DNA of 64,000 bases from assembly GCA_963837005.1 (NCBI GenBank), contig CAWIMC010000022.1:1-64000 (forward strand), given 5' to 3'. The notes beneath the pieces are model-generated. The model saw only the letters and a list, made by a program, of their open reading frames with translations. It was not told the origin of the DNA and ran no database searches. The DNA comes from CALDTK01 sp963837005 (GTDB taxonomy: Bacteria > Bacteroidota > Bacteroidia > Chitinophagales > Saprospiraceae). Shown piece by piece: positions 20,489-30,265 of this stretch. The first letter of the stretch is position 1, and each line of letters opens with the position of its first letter. A program made the translations under genes and the position numbers.

Positions 20489-21619
20489 ATGAAAATTGCC
20501 CTCATCGCTCACCTCCACGTCGCGATTTGCGAACCGTACGCCGGAGGTCTCGAGCGCCACACCCACATGCTCGCGGTAGCCCTCCACGCCCGCGGCCACG
20601 AGGTGGTCCTGTTTGCGGCTCCGGGGTCTTCGGTACCTGGCGAACTACAGGTCGTCGACCAGAATGGCTTCGACGCCGAGGCCACGGGCGAGGCTGCTGC
20701 GCAACAGGTGCAGGACGGGGAGGCCGCCTACCACCACATCTGCGACACGATCCGCGACGGTGGCTTCGACCTGGTGCATAACAACTCCCTGCACTACGTC
20801 CCGATGATGCGCGCGCACGAACTCGGCGCGCCGATGGTGCAGGTGATGCACACCCCTTTCTTCTGGGAATTGGGAGACGGCGCGGCCGCGGCCCGGCGTC
20901 ACGGTTCCATCCGTTTCGTGGCGGTGTCGGAGGCGACCGGTCGGGACTGGTCGCACTACATCGACGATTACACCGTGGTCCCAAATGGGATAGACTTAGC
21001 GAAGTGGGGTTTCAGTACCTCGCCGGAGTCCGACCTTACGGTATTCTGCGGGCGGATCGTCCCGGAGAAAGGCGTGCACCTCGCCATCGACGCCGCGCGC
21101 CTGGCCGGGAAGCACCTGGTGGTGGCGGGCCCGAAGTGTGACCGGCGCTACTTCGCGCAGGAGATCGCACCGCGCCTCGGCCCGGGCGTCGACTACGTCG
21201 GCCACCTTGGCGAGTCAGCCCTGTCGCAACTCCTCGGGCGGGCCGCCTGTATGATCTTCTCGAGTGTTTGGCCGGAGCCCTTCGGGTATGTTTTGGCGGA
21301 AGCCCTCAGCTGCGGGACGCCCATCGCCGGATTTGCCGTCGGGGCCTCGCGGGAGGTGCTGTCCGACGAGACGGCCGTACTCGTGGAACCTGGTAACGTC
21401 GAGGCGCTGTCCATCGCGATCGCTGAGGCGAGCCGGCTCAGCCGTAGCGGGTGCCACGACTACGCAGTGGCGCACTTTAGTATTGATGCTATGGTGGGCG
21501 CTTACGAGCAGATTTACGACGGGGAGGTGGCGCGTTACCGCAAAACCCTCTACCGTCGCACAGAGCAGCGGGCGCGTAGGCCGCGGCTCACGATTCTTCG
21601 CGAAAGGATTGCCGCATGA
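20489..21619 (+). CDS. Glycosyltransferase, GT4/GT-B family
   Basis: Intact 376-codon retaining glycosyltransferase. The N-terminal half contains PYAGGLERHTHMLAVALHAR (donor loop region) and VMHTPFFWELG. The C-terminal nucleotide-sugar domain contains TVVPNGIDLAKWGF, VFCGRIVPEKGVHLAIDAAR and the EX7E motif in PEPFGYVLAEALSCGTPIAG. ATG 20489 was preferred to the TTG three bases earlier. Its 3' end overlaps the next glycosyltransferase start by four bases (ATGA), so they form an operon. The acceptor is unknown. Confidence 0.9.
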   Translation: MKIALIAHLHVAICEPYAGGLERHTHMLAVALHARGHEVVLFAAPGSSVPGELQVVDQNGFDAEATGEAAAQQVQDGEAAYHHICDTIRDGGFDLVHNNSLHYVPMMRAHELGAPMVQVMHTPFFWELGDGAAAARRHGSIRFVAVSEATGRDWSHYIDDYTVVPNGIDLAKWGFSTSPESDLTVFCGRIVPEKGVHLAIDAARLAGKHLVVAGPKCDRRYFAQEIAPRLGPGVDYVGHLGESALSQLLGRAACMIFSSVWPEPFGYVLAEALSCGTPIAGFAVGASREVLSDETAVLVEPGNVEALSIAIAEASRLSRSGCHDYAVAHFSIDAMVGAYEQIYDGEVARYRKTLYRRTEQRARRPRLTILRERIAA

Positions 21620-22794
21620 GGACGATCGACTACTCCCCAACCATCGACACGCTGGCCGCTGAACCAACCGTGGATCGACGGCCGATAGGCTTCTACGTGC
21701 ACCACCAGGGGCGGGGGCACGCGACACACGTTCAGCTGCTCCTGCGGCACCTGGCCCGCCCGACGTGGGTGTTCACGAGCCGCCCGGACTACTTCGACGA
21801 TGACTGCCCCGCGACGGTGGTCGCGCTCCCGATGGACCTCGCGACGCCAAGTGAGTGCTACCCGCAACACTTGAGCCCCGCCGGCGAAAGCCTGCATTAC
21901 GCTCCGTTACAAGTGGCGGGCGTCCGGGATCGCATGGCGATCCTTGCGCAGTGGATCCAGGAATACCAGCCGGCGCTGATGTTCGTGGACGTGAGCGTAG
22001 AGGTGGCGACGCTGTGCCGGCTTCATGAGCGTGCCGACGGTCGTGGTGCGGCTCCAAGGTTGGCGTGATGACCCGGCGCACCTTGCGGCGTTTGCCCATG
22101 CGCGAGCGTTGTTTTGCCCCTTCCCGCAGGCCTTCGAGTGGTCACGCCTCCCCGGTGACCTGGAGCAGAAGTGCTACTACGAAGGTTGTTACGATCGGCT
22201 CGGGGCCCTGGAAGTGGAGGTACGACCCTCGTCGGCCAAGACGCCGGATCCTACCGATCCCACCATCCGCCGCATCCTCGTCTTGGTCGGCAGCGGGGGG
22301 ACCCGACTCACGGCTAGCGAACTCGATGTGTTGGCGCGGGCCGTACCCGCGGCCAGGGTCGAGGTTCTCGGGCCCGTACGGGATACGGGTCCTCGTGCCG
22401 CTAATCTTCACTTCCTCGGACAGCGAAACTACGTGTTGCCGTACCTCCAGCGCGCCGACCTCGTGATCGGCGGGCGGGCAACAATGTCGTGATGGAGGTC
22501 GGGGCCTGCCGCAAGCGCTTCGTGTGCCTCCCGGAAGAGCGCTCCTTCGACGAACAGAACGCCAAGGCCAAGGGTCTCGAGCAAATCGGACTCGCCGTAC
22601 GCATCAAGCGCTGGCCGAGCGCGGAGGACTGGCCGAAGGTTTTGGCGAAAGCCGCCGCACTCGACTCGCAGGCCTGGGCGCCGTACTTCCACGCCCGACC
22701 CTGGCCGCGGCCGCAGCCTGCCTCGAGCGCCTCGCCGCCGAAAGCGAAGATGTGTCCGCCCGCCGCTCGGAAACCGGTGCCGTCGTTTTGGTAG
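21616..22794 (+). CDS. MurG-like/GT28-type glycosyltransferase (frameshifted)
   Basis: Second gene of the glycosyltransferase pair. The N-terminus GFYVHHQGRGHATHVQLLLR is the glycine-rich motif of MurG-like enzymes. After a frame change near 22025 it continues VPTVVVRLQGWRDDPAHLAA, RILVLVGSGGTRLTASEL and NYVLPYLQRADLVIGG. A second shift near 22480 gives AGNNVVMEVGACRKRFVCLP. The end overlaps the convergent GT2 gene and is uncertain; the stop at 22792-22794 is one possibility. A full dispersed-motif copy encodes VLAKA near the C-terminus. Confidence 0.75.
22638..22653 (+). repeat. Dispersed motif, full consensus copy in the MurG-like gene
   Basis: GGTTTTGGCGAAAGCC, sense orientation, read as KVLAKA. 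Confidence 0.9.
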
Positions 22795-23650
22795 GCCGCC
22801 GCAATCTCCGCGTCGGTGGGCTCGCGCAGGAAGGAAAGTGTACTATTCGCGGGCTGCCAGTCGATGAGGCCGAGTGCATTGAGTTCGCGCGAGCCAACCG
22901 TCCATCGGCCAGCCGCCCGCACTTGTCGTAGAAGCGCTGGCTGTTGCGCGCGATGTCGCGGGCATGGGTAACCGGCGGCCGATAAACGGCGTGGTACTGG
23001 TGGAAAGCCGTGGCGCCGACGAGGTGAAAAGGAATGCCCTGCCGCTCGAGCTCGAAGGCGAAGTCGGTATCCTCGCCGCCGTAGCCGGTGTAGCCCTCGT
23101 CGAGGCCACCTACTTTCGTGAAAACTGATCGCTCCATCGCGATGCACAGTGTCCAGAGGAGATGGTAGGCCGGGCTTCCGATAGTATCGCCCTGCGGAAC
23201 CTGCGGTCGGTCGGGGTGCTCGACGCTCAACGCGCGCAGCTCCCCGACTCCGAAGCCCTCCCTCGGTTGGCCCTCCGCGAGGTAGCGCGCCTCCCCCATG
23301 ACGACTCCTTTCGTCTCGGTAGCGGCTTCGCCAAAACCGGAAGCAAATCAGCCGCCGGGATGCAGTCCACATCGAGGAAGACGAGAATGTCCGACGCGGC
23401 GGCTCGGGCGGCCGTATTCCTGGCCCGGGCGAGGGGTAGGCTGCTGGCCTCGCCTCCGAGCTCAGTGTCGGGCGGAACGGGCACGATCCTCACGGGGAAA
23501 GGCACGGCGGGAAGTTCGTCGAGCGCGAGGGAGTCCATGGCGGCGATGACCAACTCCTGGGGCAGACCCGCGATTGCGCGAGGCCAGGCGCTGGTTGCGG
23601 AGTTGGTGCCGGCGGCCCCTGACGATGGTGAGGACGGAGATGGAGGACAT
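22740..23650 (-). CDS. Glycosyltransferase family 2, GT-A fold (frameshifted)
   Basis: ATG 23650 gives MSSISVLTIVRGRRHQLRNQ, the start of a GT2 domain. Successive frames give ASSLPLARARNTAARAAASD, ILVFLDVDCIPAADLLPVLA (DxD-type motif), then AMERSVFTKVGGLDEGYTGY, GGEDTDFAFELERQGIPF and LREPTDAEIAAAY. One break lies at 23324-23338, exactly where a motif copy lost one base; restoring it joins VLAKAATETKGVVMGEARYL. The 3' end overlaps the convergent gene and its stop was not resolved. Confidence 0.8.
23324..23338 (-). repeat. Dispersed motif with one base lost (AAA to AA) in the GT2 gene
   Basis: GGCTTCGCCAAAACC in place of GGCTTTCGCCAAAACC. It coincides with a frameshift that disappears if the base is restored. 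Confidence 0.75.
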
Positions 23651-23702
23651 AGGAGGCGAAGGAAGGGCGGCCGCTGCGCTCGCTGAGTGGGCGCCCTGTA
23701 TT

Positions 23703-25255
23703 TCACCCCGCCCAATTCCCCCGATCCAGCGTCCGAAACTGTATCGCCTCGGCCAGATGCCGCGGCGTGATCTCACTCTCGCCGGCGAGGTCTGCGATGG
23801 TGCGGGCTACCTTCAGGATACGGTCGTAGGCGCGGGCGGAGAGCTGGAGCTTCTCCATCGCCATCTCGAGCATGCGGCGGCAACCGGCGTCGAGGGGACA
23901 GGTGTCGCGCACGAGGCGACTCGGCATCTGCGCGTTGCAGTGGATGTCGCGGTAGCGCTGAAGCGCTTGCGCTGGATGTCGCGAGCGACCACGACCCACT
24001 CGGCAATCGTGGAACTCGACTCTCCCGAGCGCCCCTCGCGGCTCAGCTCCTCGTAGCTGACCGGGACCACCTCGACGTGGAGGTCGATGCGGTCGAGTAA
24101 GGGGCCGCTGATCTTGTTGAGGTAGCGCTTCACGACGCCGGGGTCGCAGGTACAGGGTTTGTTAGGGTGGTCGAAGAAACCGCAGGGGCAGGGGTTCATG
24201 CTCGCCAGCAGCATGAAGGCCGCCGGGTAGTCGACCGCCCACCGCGCGCGACTAATCGTGACGAGGCGCTCCTCCATCGGCTGGCGCATGACCTCGAGGA
24301 CGGAGCGCTTGAACTCCGGCAGCTCGTCGAGGAAGAGCACGCCATTGTGCGCGAGACTGATCTCGCCGGGCATCGGGTTCGAGCCCCCGCCGACGAGGGC
24401 CACGTCGCTGATGGTGTGGTGGGGCGCGCGGAAGGGCCGCGTGGAGATGAGACCCTGGCCGTTCGGGAGCTTGCCCGCGACGCTGTGGATCTTGGTCGTC
24501 TCGAGGGCCTCCTCGACGCTGAGCGGCGGGAGGATGGTGGGGAGGCGACGCGCGAGCATAGTCTTGCCGGCGCCGGGAGGGCCGATGAGGATGGCGTTAT
24601 GCCCACCGGAGGCGGCGATCTCCGACGAGTCGCTTGATGTTCTCCTGCCCCATGACATCATTGAAGTCGAGCGGGTAGCGGTCGCCGTTGACCTCCGGGA
24701 CGCGGACGCCGCCCTTGGTACGCGGCATGCAGGCGGTGTCCTGGAGGTGGTCGACGACCTCTTTGAGGTTGCGCGCGCCGTAGACCTCGAGGTCCTCGAC
24801 GATGGCGGCCTCCTCGGCGTTGGCGATCGGGAGGATCATCCCGTCGAAGCCTTGCTTTTTGGCGGCGATCGCCATGGGGAGCGCACCGCAGACCGGGCGG
24901 AGGGCGCCGTCGAGGGCGAGCTCCCCGATCATCATGTAGCGCTTCGCGTGGAGGATACGGATCTGGTCGGTGGACTCGAGGATCCCGATGGCGATCGGGA
25001 GGTCGTACGCGGATCCCTCCTTGCGCAAGCTGGCGGGCGCGAGGTTGATGGTGAGCAGGCGCCTCGCCGATTGAAGCCGGCACTCTTCAGGGCGGGATTG
25101 ATCCGGAGGAAGCCCTCCGAGACGGCCTTGTCGGGGAGGCCGACGATGTACTTGGTCGGGCCGTTGGTTTGGATGTTGCCGCCGGCGTGGGTCTCGACGG
25201 TGATCAGTTGGGCGTCGACGCCCTGGAGGGCGCTCGCGTAGGTTTTGGATAGCAT
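23703..25255 (-). CDS. comM: YifB/ComM family Mg-chelatase-like AAA ATPase (frameshifted)
   Basis: Hexameric helicase known in other bacteria to promote branch migration during natural transformation. The N-terminal LonC-like domain starts MLSKTYASALQGVDAQLITV, with SYDLPIAIGIL-type sequence (here SAYDLPIAIGILES). AAA motifs are Walker A ILIGPPGAGKTMLARRLP, RPFRAPHHTISDVALVGGG, Walker B GVLFLDELPEF and the zinc-like MNPCPCGFFDHPNKPCTC. The C-terminal domain ends GESEITPRHLAEAIQFRTLD. Frame changes lie near 25070, 24620 and 23955. Complete apart from these. Confidence 0.92.
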
Positions 25256-25421
25256 TTCGTGGTTTCGATTCTCGCCGCGCGGGGGTGCCCGGCAGGTTAA
25301 AGACCACGAAATGTTTAGGAATGCACAGTTTTGAAATAAAAAGTTTGAAGCATTCGTCCATCCTTCCGCCGCGGCCCCTGCGCCTCCTTGCTATCCCTCC
25401 GAGGCACGAAGCGCCGACTTC

Positions 25422-26697
25422 TCACCCCACCAGCGCCTCGTGCTCCACGACCTGACCGTCGAGTTCGATGAGGTCGTCCTCCCCGATGTAGTACTTCGGC
25501 CGCGCCGTGTCGCCGGCCACGAAGGACTGTAGGGCCTCCTCGTCCGACCATTTCAACTCTACGGATAGTTGCCGATCTACGAGGCCGGCTTCCGCTAAAA
25601 CGACGCGTGCCCCGAGGTTGCCCCGCGATTGCTGCATGTCGGGGATGACGACGGACTCCAGGAATTGCCGCAGCTCCTCGTTCTTGCCCGGGAGTGCCTG
25701 GCCCGTCCAACGGCGGCGGATTGCGCCGGACATCGATTGCCGCGGCTGCGCGATGGAACGGGGCGCGCGCCGGCCCCAGTTGCCGTTGACGAAGAGCACG
25801 CCGGTGAGGAGGATGAGGCAGGCCACCATGGTCTGGCCGCTGATGGCCTCCCCGCGCCAGAGCACCCCCAGCGTGAGCGCCACGACCGGGTGCACGTAGG
25901 TCGAGCTCGCTACCTTCTCCGGAGAGACGCGCTGCAGCAAGTAGAGAAAGGCCGAGTATGCGATAATGGACCCGAACACGACCAGGAACGCAAACGACCA
26001 GGCCGAAGACCTCGCTCACCTTCCCCAAATGCCAGCCCGGCACCTTGGCGTCGATAAAAATGAAAGGTACCGCCAGGGTCCCCGCGATCAACATCTGTAG
26101 CCCCGCGGTCTGAAGCCGGTTTTGCGGAAGCGAAACCCTCGACGTCAGCACCGAACCCACCGCCCAGGCCGAGATCCCGATCATGATGGCGATGATGCCC
26201 TTCCACGCGCCCTCGCCCTCGATGACGATGTCCTGGCCGACGAGCGTGACGGTGCCGACGATGCCGAGCGCGACCCCGACGAAGGCCTGCCACCGCGGGC
26301 GCTGCTTACTGAAGGCCCAGAGCACGAGGACGACCAGCAACGGTTCAGCCGCCACCATTACAGCCGTCGTACCGGACTCGATGTACTGCTCCGCCCAAAC
26401 CACCGTACCGAGGCCGACGGTGAGGAACAGAAAACTGGTCGTGGCCATGTTGACCCAGTGCTGGCGCGTAGGCCACCAACTGGTTTTGGCGGAAGCCGTA
26501 TTCGCACTACGCCGCATCGAGAAGTACGACAGGATAGCCAGGAAGCTACCGGCCGTCACGAGACGTGCTACTATGAGGATGGACGGCGGGATCGTCTCGA
26601 TGGCCTCGATGTTGGCCAGGTAGGTCGAGCCCCAGACGAGGTACACGATGCCGAAGGCCAGCACGATGCGCCAGTCGAATGGGGTAGGGGAGGACAT
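25422..26697 (-). CDS. EamA/DMT transporter with an extra C-terminal domain (frameshifted)
   Basis: Drug/metabolite-transporter family membrane protein. The two EamA repeats are seen as VYLVWGSTYLANIEAIETIP and IAYSAFLYLLQRVSPEKVAS, with about ten hydrophobic segments. A frame change lies near 26000. In the last uninterrupted frame, the final helix (MVACLILLTGVLFVNGNWG) runs on into about 90 soluble residues (PGKNEELRQFLESVVIPDMQ; RQLSVELKWSDEEALQSFVA) that resemble a dimeric alpha/beta-barrel monooxygenase-like domain. This is unusual for the family. Confidence 0.82.
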
Positions 26698-26918
26698 GGC
26701 GGGAGGCTTTAGGAGCGCGCGACAAAGCTCGTACTGTCGCAGCGGGGAAATGCCACAAACGACCTCGACCAGCCCAAGGTTGAGCAGGGGCAGTGGACTT
26801 ACGTCAAAACACCCCCAAACGCCCTACCTGCAACCTTTGAGCACCCAATGGCCGCTCACCAACAACCTTGTTAACAAGCGTGAGTAAGCCACGCACAACG
26901 CGGCGAGAACTCACACCG

Positions 26919-27240
26919 CTCTCCACAGCTTTCCCCATCTCCACAGTTTCCACAGTCGTGTGGACGGGGATCTCCCCGGTCTGCGCACCGGGCTCTACAC
27001 TCGGATGTCAGTTTTGCGTGGTAGTCAAGGCCTCTTGGCTTTCCCCACAACCCTCGGTTGCGCCCGGTGTATAATGGAGGCAACGCTCTAGTGCTCAGTG
27101 GTGAGGGGTGTGGATTGCATACCGAGGAATGGGTAGAACGGTATTTGCGTGCCGCACCCGGTTTTGGCTGTCCACATCCTAACACGTCTGATGATGAGTG
27201 ATAGGGTTTTAAATTTTTTAATCAAGATCACATAACCAGA
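26919..27240. other. Candidate replication origin (DnaA-box-like cluster)
   Basis: Lies in a 604-base gene-free gap (26698-27301). NNNTCCACA-type nonamers occur at 26919-26927, 26937-26945, 26946-26954, 26959-26967 (reverse), 27109-27117 (reverse) and 27168-27176, with the related TTCCCCACA at 27041-27049. Just outside are a reverse TTGTCCACG at 27249-27257 and TTATCCACG at 27351-27359. An AT-rich stretch follows the cluster (27205-27234). Clustering and spacing are as expected for oriC, but no box is the perfect TTATCCACA. Confidence 0.5.
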
Positions 27241-27301
27241 GACCACACCGTGGACAAGCTCGCCGCCGCCGAAATTTTGGAAAGCCCCGCCGCCGGGAGT
27301 C

Positions 27302-28408
27302 GTGAAGCCCGGGCCGAAAGCGAGATTCGGGTGGCGCCGCCGCGCCGGACTTATCCACGCGCCGGTGAAGGTTTGGCTGCTGGCCGGGCTGGTGCTGATC
27401 TTCGTGCAGGTGGTGGTCGGGGGCATCACGCGCCTTACTGGTTCGGGCCTGTCGATCACGAAGTGGGAGATCGTCACGGGTGCCCTGCCGCCGGTGGGCG
27501 AGGCGGAGTGGAACGCCGCCTTCGATCTGTACAAGGAGACCCCGCAGTACGCCAAGATGAACGAGGGCATGCCGCTCGGCGACTTCAAGTTTATCTACTT
27601 CTGGGAGTACTTCCACCGGCTCTGGGCGCGGATGATGGGCATCGTCTTTCTCGTGCCGCTGGCCTACTTCGTTTTTAAGGGCTGGATCGACCGCAGGCTC
27701 GGCAAGCGGCTCGCGCTCGTTTTTGCGGCAGCGGCCCTCACGGCGAGTTTCGGGTGGATCATGGTGGCTTCGGGGCTCATCGAGCGTCCACTGGTCAACG
27801 CCTACAAGCTCTCGATGCACCTCGGGATCGCCTTTACCACCTTCGGGATCTTACTGTGGACGACGCTCTGGACCTTTGACGTGCGCCTTTCGGCAAAACC
27901 AAATGCAGGTCTCCGCAAGCTGGTCTACGTGTTGGCTGGCGCGCTAGTCGTACAGATCTTACTCGGCGGCATGATGTCCGGTATGAAGGCCGCGCTTGCC
28001 TATCCCACCTGGCCGGACCTCAATGGGGTGGCTGTGCCGGGCGTCATCTTCGACTCGGATTCGTGGACGCTCGACAACGTCATCCACTACGACTCGCACC
28101 CGTTGATGTCGGCGCTCATCCAGGTGTTGCACCGGACGGCGGCCTACCTCGTGACTCTCCTGGTGGGCCTGCTGCTGTGGCGCGGGCTGGGTTTTGGTGA
28201 CCACCGCTGGCGCACGGCGTTGCTGGTGACGGCGGGCCTGACGGTGACGCAGGTGCTGCTGGGCATTATTACGGTGGTGCTAAGCCAGGGGACTATTCCT
28301 GTGAGTTGGGGGGTGCTGCACCAGGCGGGGGCGCTTTTTTTGCTGAGTGCGGTGCTGTATGACGTATGGCTGGTGCGGGCGGCGGCGCTGCGGGAAGGGA
28401 TCGTTTAA
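27302..28408 (+). CDS. ctaA: Heme A synthase, COX15/CtaA family
   Basis: Inner-membrane enzyme that oxidises heme O to heme A for cytochrome oxidase. Intact 368-codon frame with about eight helices. Conserved motifs are VVGGITRLTGSGLSITKW, FIYFWEYFHRLWARMMGIVF (ExxxR-type heme-binding helix), LSMHLGIAFTTFG and IQVLHRTAAYLVT, with conserved histidines in each. GTG 27302 is the start that gives family length; an upstream GTG in a different frame (27250) looks protein-like but does not join without a shift. Confidence 0.92.
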   Translation: MKPGPKARFGWRRRAGLIHAPVKVWLLAGLVLIFVQVVVGGITRLTGSGLSITKWEIVTGALPPVGEAEWNAAFDLYKETPQYAKMNEGMPLGDFKFIYFWEYFHRLWARMMGIVFLVPLAYFVFKGWIDRRLGKRLALVFAAAALTASFGWIMVASGLIERPLVNAYKLSMHLGIAFTTFGILLWTTLWTFDVRLSAKPNAGLRKLVYVLAGALVVQILLGGMMSGMKAALAYPTWPDLNGVAVPGVIFDSDSWTLDNVIHYDSHPLMSALIQVLHRTAAYLVTLLVGLLLWRGLGFGDHRWRTALLVTAGLTVTQVLLGIITVVLSQGTIPVSWGVLHQAGALFLLSAVLYDVWLVRAAALREGIV

Positions 28409-28647
28409 TTGGAAGGGTTGTTTCGGTGGCTTCGTTTCGCTGCCGCGTAGGCCACGTCCAGCGCGTCACACCCTGCTCCGTGCTTCTGTCCGAAGGACGC
28501 CTCGTGCCGCAGGCACGTAACTTGTCACCTCGTGCTCCTCGGCGCCTCTGTGTTAAACGGCGTCTCAAAGCCATCCAACAGCAGTCCATCATCGTCGTCC
28601 ATAATCCTCCGTCACCTAACTTCCCGCACCCCAAGCACCGCTACGAT

Positions 28648-30077
28648 ATGCCCACCGCCAACCAAGCCCTCGAGACCGAGCAGAAGGCCCTCGACATCAA
28701 CCTCGACGAGAACATCTACGGCACCTTCGCCGAGATCGGCGCCGGCCAGGAGGTGGCGCGCTACTTCTTCCAGGTCGGGGCCGCCGCCGGGACCATCGCC
28801 AAGACGATGTCGGCCTACGACAAGATCATCTCCGACAAGATCTACGGCCCGGAGCCCAGCGGGCGCTACGTGTGCGAGAGCCGGCTCTACGAAATGCTCG
28901 ACCACGAGTTCGACCTGATGTCGACGCGGCTTCAAAATGAGCGGCCGGGCAGTCACTTCTTCGTCTTCGCGGACATGGTGTCGGCCATCAACTTTCAGCG
29001 GACGAATTACGGCAACGGCTGGTTGGGCCTGCGCTTCCAGCTCGCGCCCGACGGGGAGCCCAACGACCTCATCGTGCACGCCCGCATGCACGATGCCGAC
29101 AACCGGCTCAGCAGCAGGCCATCGGGATCCTGGGCGTCAACATGGTGCACGGGTGCTACAAGCTCCACGAGGACATCAACGACCTCATCTCGAGCCTCAT
29201 CGACAACCTCCACGGTCGCGTGTCCATCGACATGATTCGCCTTAGTGGACCCGATTTCCGTGACCTCGACAATCGACTGCTGTGCCTGCTGCTCGTCAAG
29301 CACGGTCTGACGCAGGTGGCCATGTTCGGTCCGGACCGCACGCCGTGCACGCCTCGGAGTTCCTGTACCGCAAGTCCTGTCTCGTGGTCCGCGGGAGCTT
29401 CCGCCCGGTGACGCTCGTCGACTTCGACATGATCCAGTCGGCGTACGAGCAGTTCCGGGCTTCCGAGAAGGTCGATCCGCGTAAGTGCTACCTCTTCACC
29501 GAGATCACGCTCGCCAACCTCAGGGCCGGGTCCACGAGCGACATCGACGAGCAAGATTTCCTCGACCGCGCCGAGCTCCTCAACGCGATGGGCCAGACGG
29601 TCATCATCTCGAACTGCGACTCCTACCGCGACCTCACGAAGTACCTCGCCGAGTACAAGGTGCCACTCCTGGGCTTCGTGATCGGGGTGCGCGAGCTGCT
29701 CGACATGATCACGCAGCGCTACTACGACAATGCCGAAGGGTACGCTACTGTCGGCCTTCGGGGAGCTTTTCGCGCGGACGGTGCAGTTTTACGTGTACCC
29801 AGCCCAGCAGGAAGGCTCGGCTGAGTTGATGAGGCGGCAAATTTGCCTATTCCCGAGGCGTCCGCTTCCTGTACCAACACCTGCTCTAGAATAAGCAGAT
29901 CGTGGATGCCGCGCGCTTCAACCCCGAGTACCTACATATCTACTCGAAGCGCGTACTCGAGATGATCGCGCAGTCGGAGCAGGGCTGGCAGATATGGTCC
30001 CGAGCCGGGTGGCGAATCTGGTGAAGGAGAAGTGCCTGTTCGGGTACCCGACGGCGAGTGAGGAGTTCGCGTATTAG
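28648..30077 (+). CDS. Conserved cytosolic protein, ~480 aa, function unknown (frameshifted)
   Basis: Starts MPTANQALETEQKALDINLD and contains IYGTFAEIGAGQEVARYFFQ, GTIAKTMSAYDKIISDKIYG and DMIRLSGPDFRDLDNRLLCL. I recall close relatives in cyanobacteria and Bacteroidota that databases often label TonB-dependent receptor or nicotinate-nucleotide adenylyltransferase. Neither fits: there is no signal peptide or barrel, and no HxGH motif. Frame changes lie near 29110, 29345, 29745 and 29845, and one in-frame TAG (29887-29889) sits where GAG is expected (LLENKQ). It closes with LFGYPTASEEFAY and TAG at 30075. Confidence 0.75.
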
Positions 30078-30150
30078 GGGCAAGTATTAGGGGGGGAGGG
30101 TGAAGTGTTGAAGGGGCTGCCGTGGGTGTATTTGAGCTTATTGTTTTTTG

Positions 30151-30243
30151 CTCCGCGTGCCACCGGGGACGGGTTTCTGGTCGGCTGGCCGACCCCGCCG
30201 CGTGCCGCGGCTTGGCGAAACCCGTCCCCGGTGGCACGCGGAG
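30151..30243. repeat. Long perfect inverted repeat between convergent genes
   Basis: Arms 30151-30177 and 30217-30243 are exact complements over 27 bases, starting CTCCGCGTGCCACCGGGGAC. The 39-base loop holds two smaller hairpins (GTCGGC/GCCGAC-like and GCCGCGGC). It lies between convergent genes. A T-run sits on its left flank, not on the side needed for a simple terminator in either direction. Confidence 0.85.
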
Positions 30244-30265
30244 CCGTTGTGGCTGCCGCGCCGCG

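Noticed and set aside
27250..27390. A GTG-started frame reading MDKLAAAEILESPAAGS before heme A synthase
   Set aside because: It is in a different frame and does not join the conserved enzyme without a shift; kept only as an alternative N-terminus.
28648..30077. Naming this gene TonB-dependent receptor
   Set aside because: No signal peptide, plug or barrel strands; the label appears to be a propagated database error.
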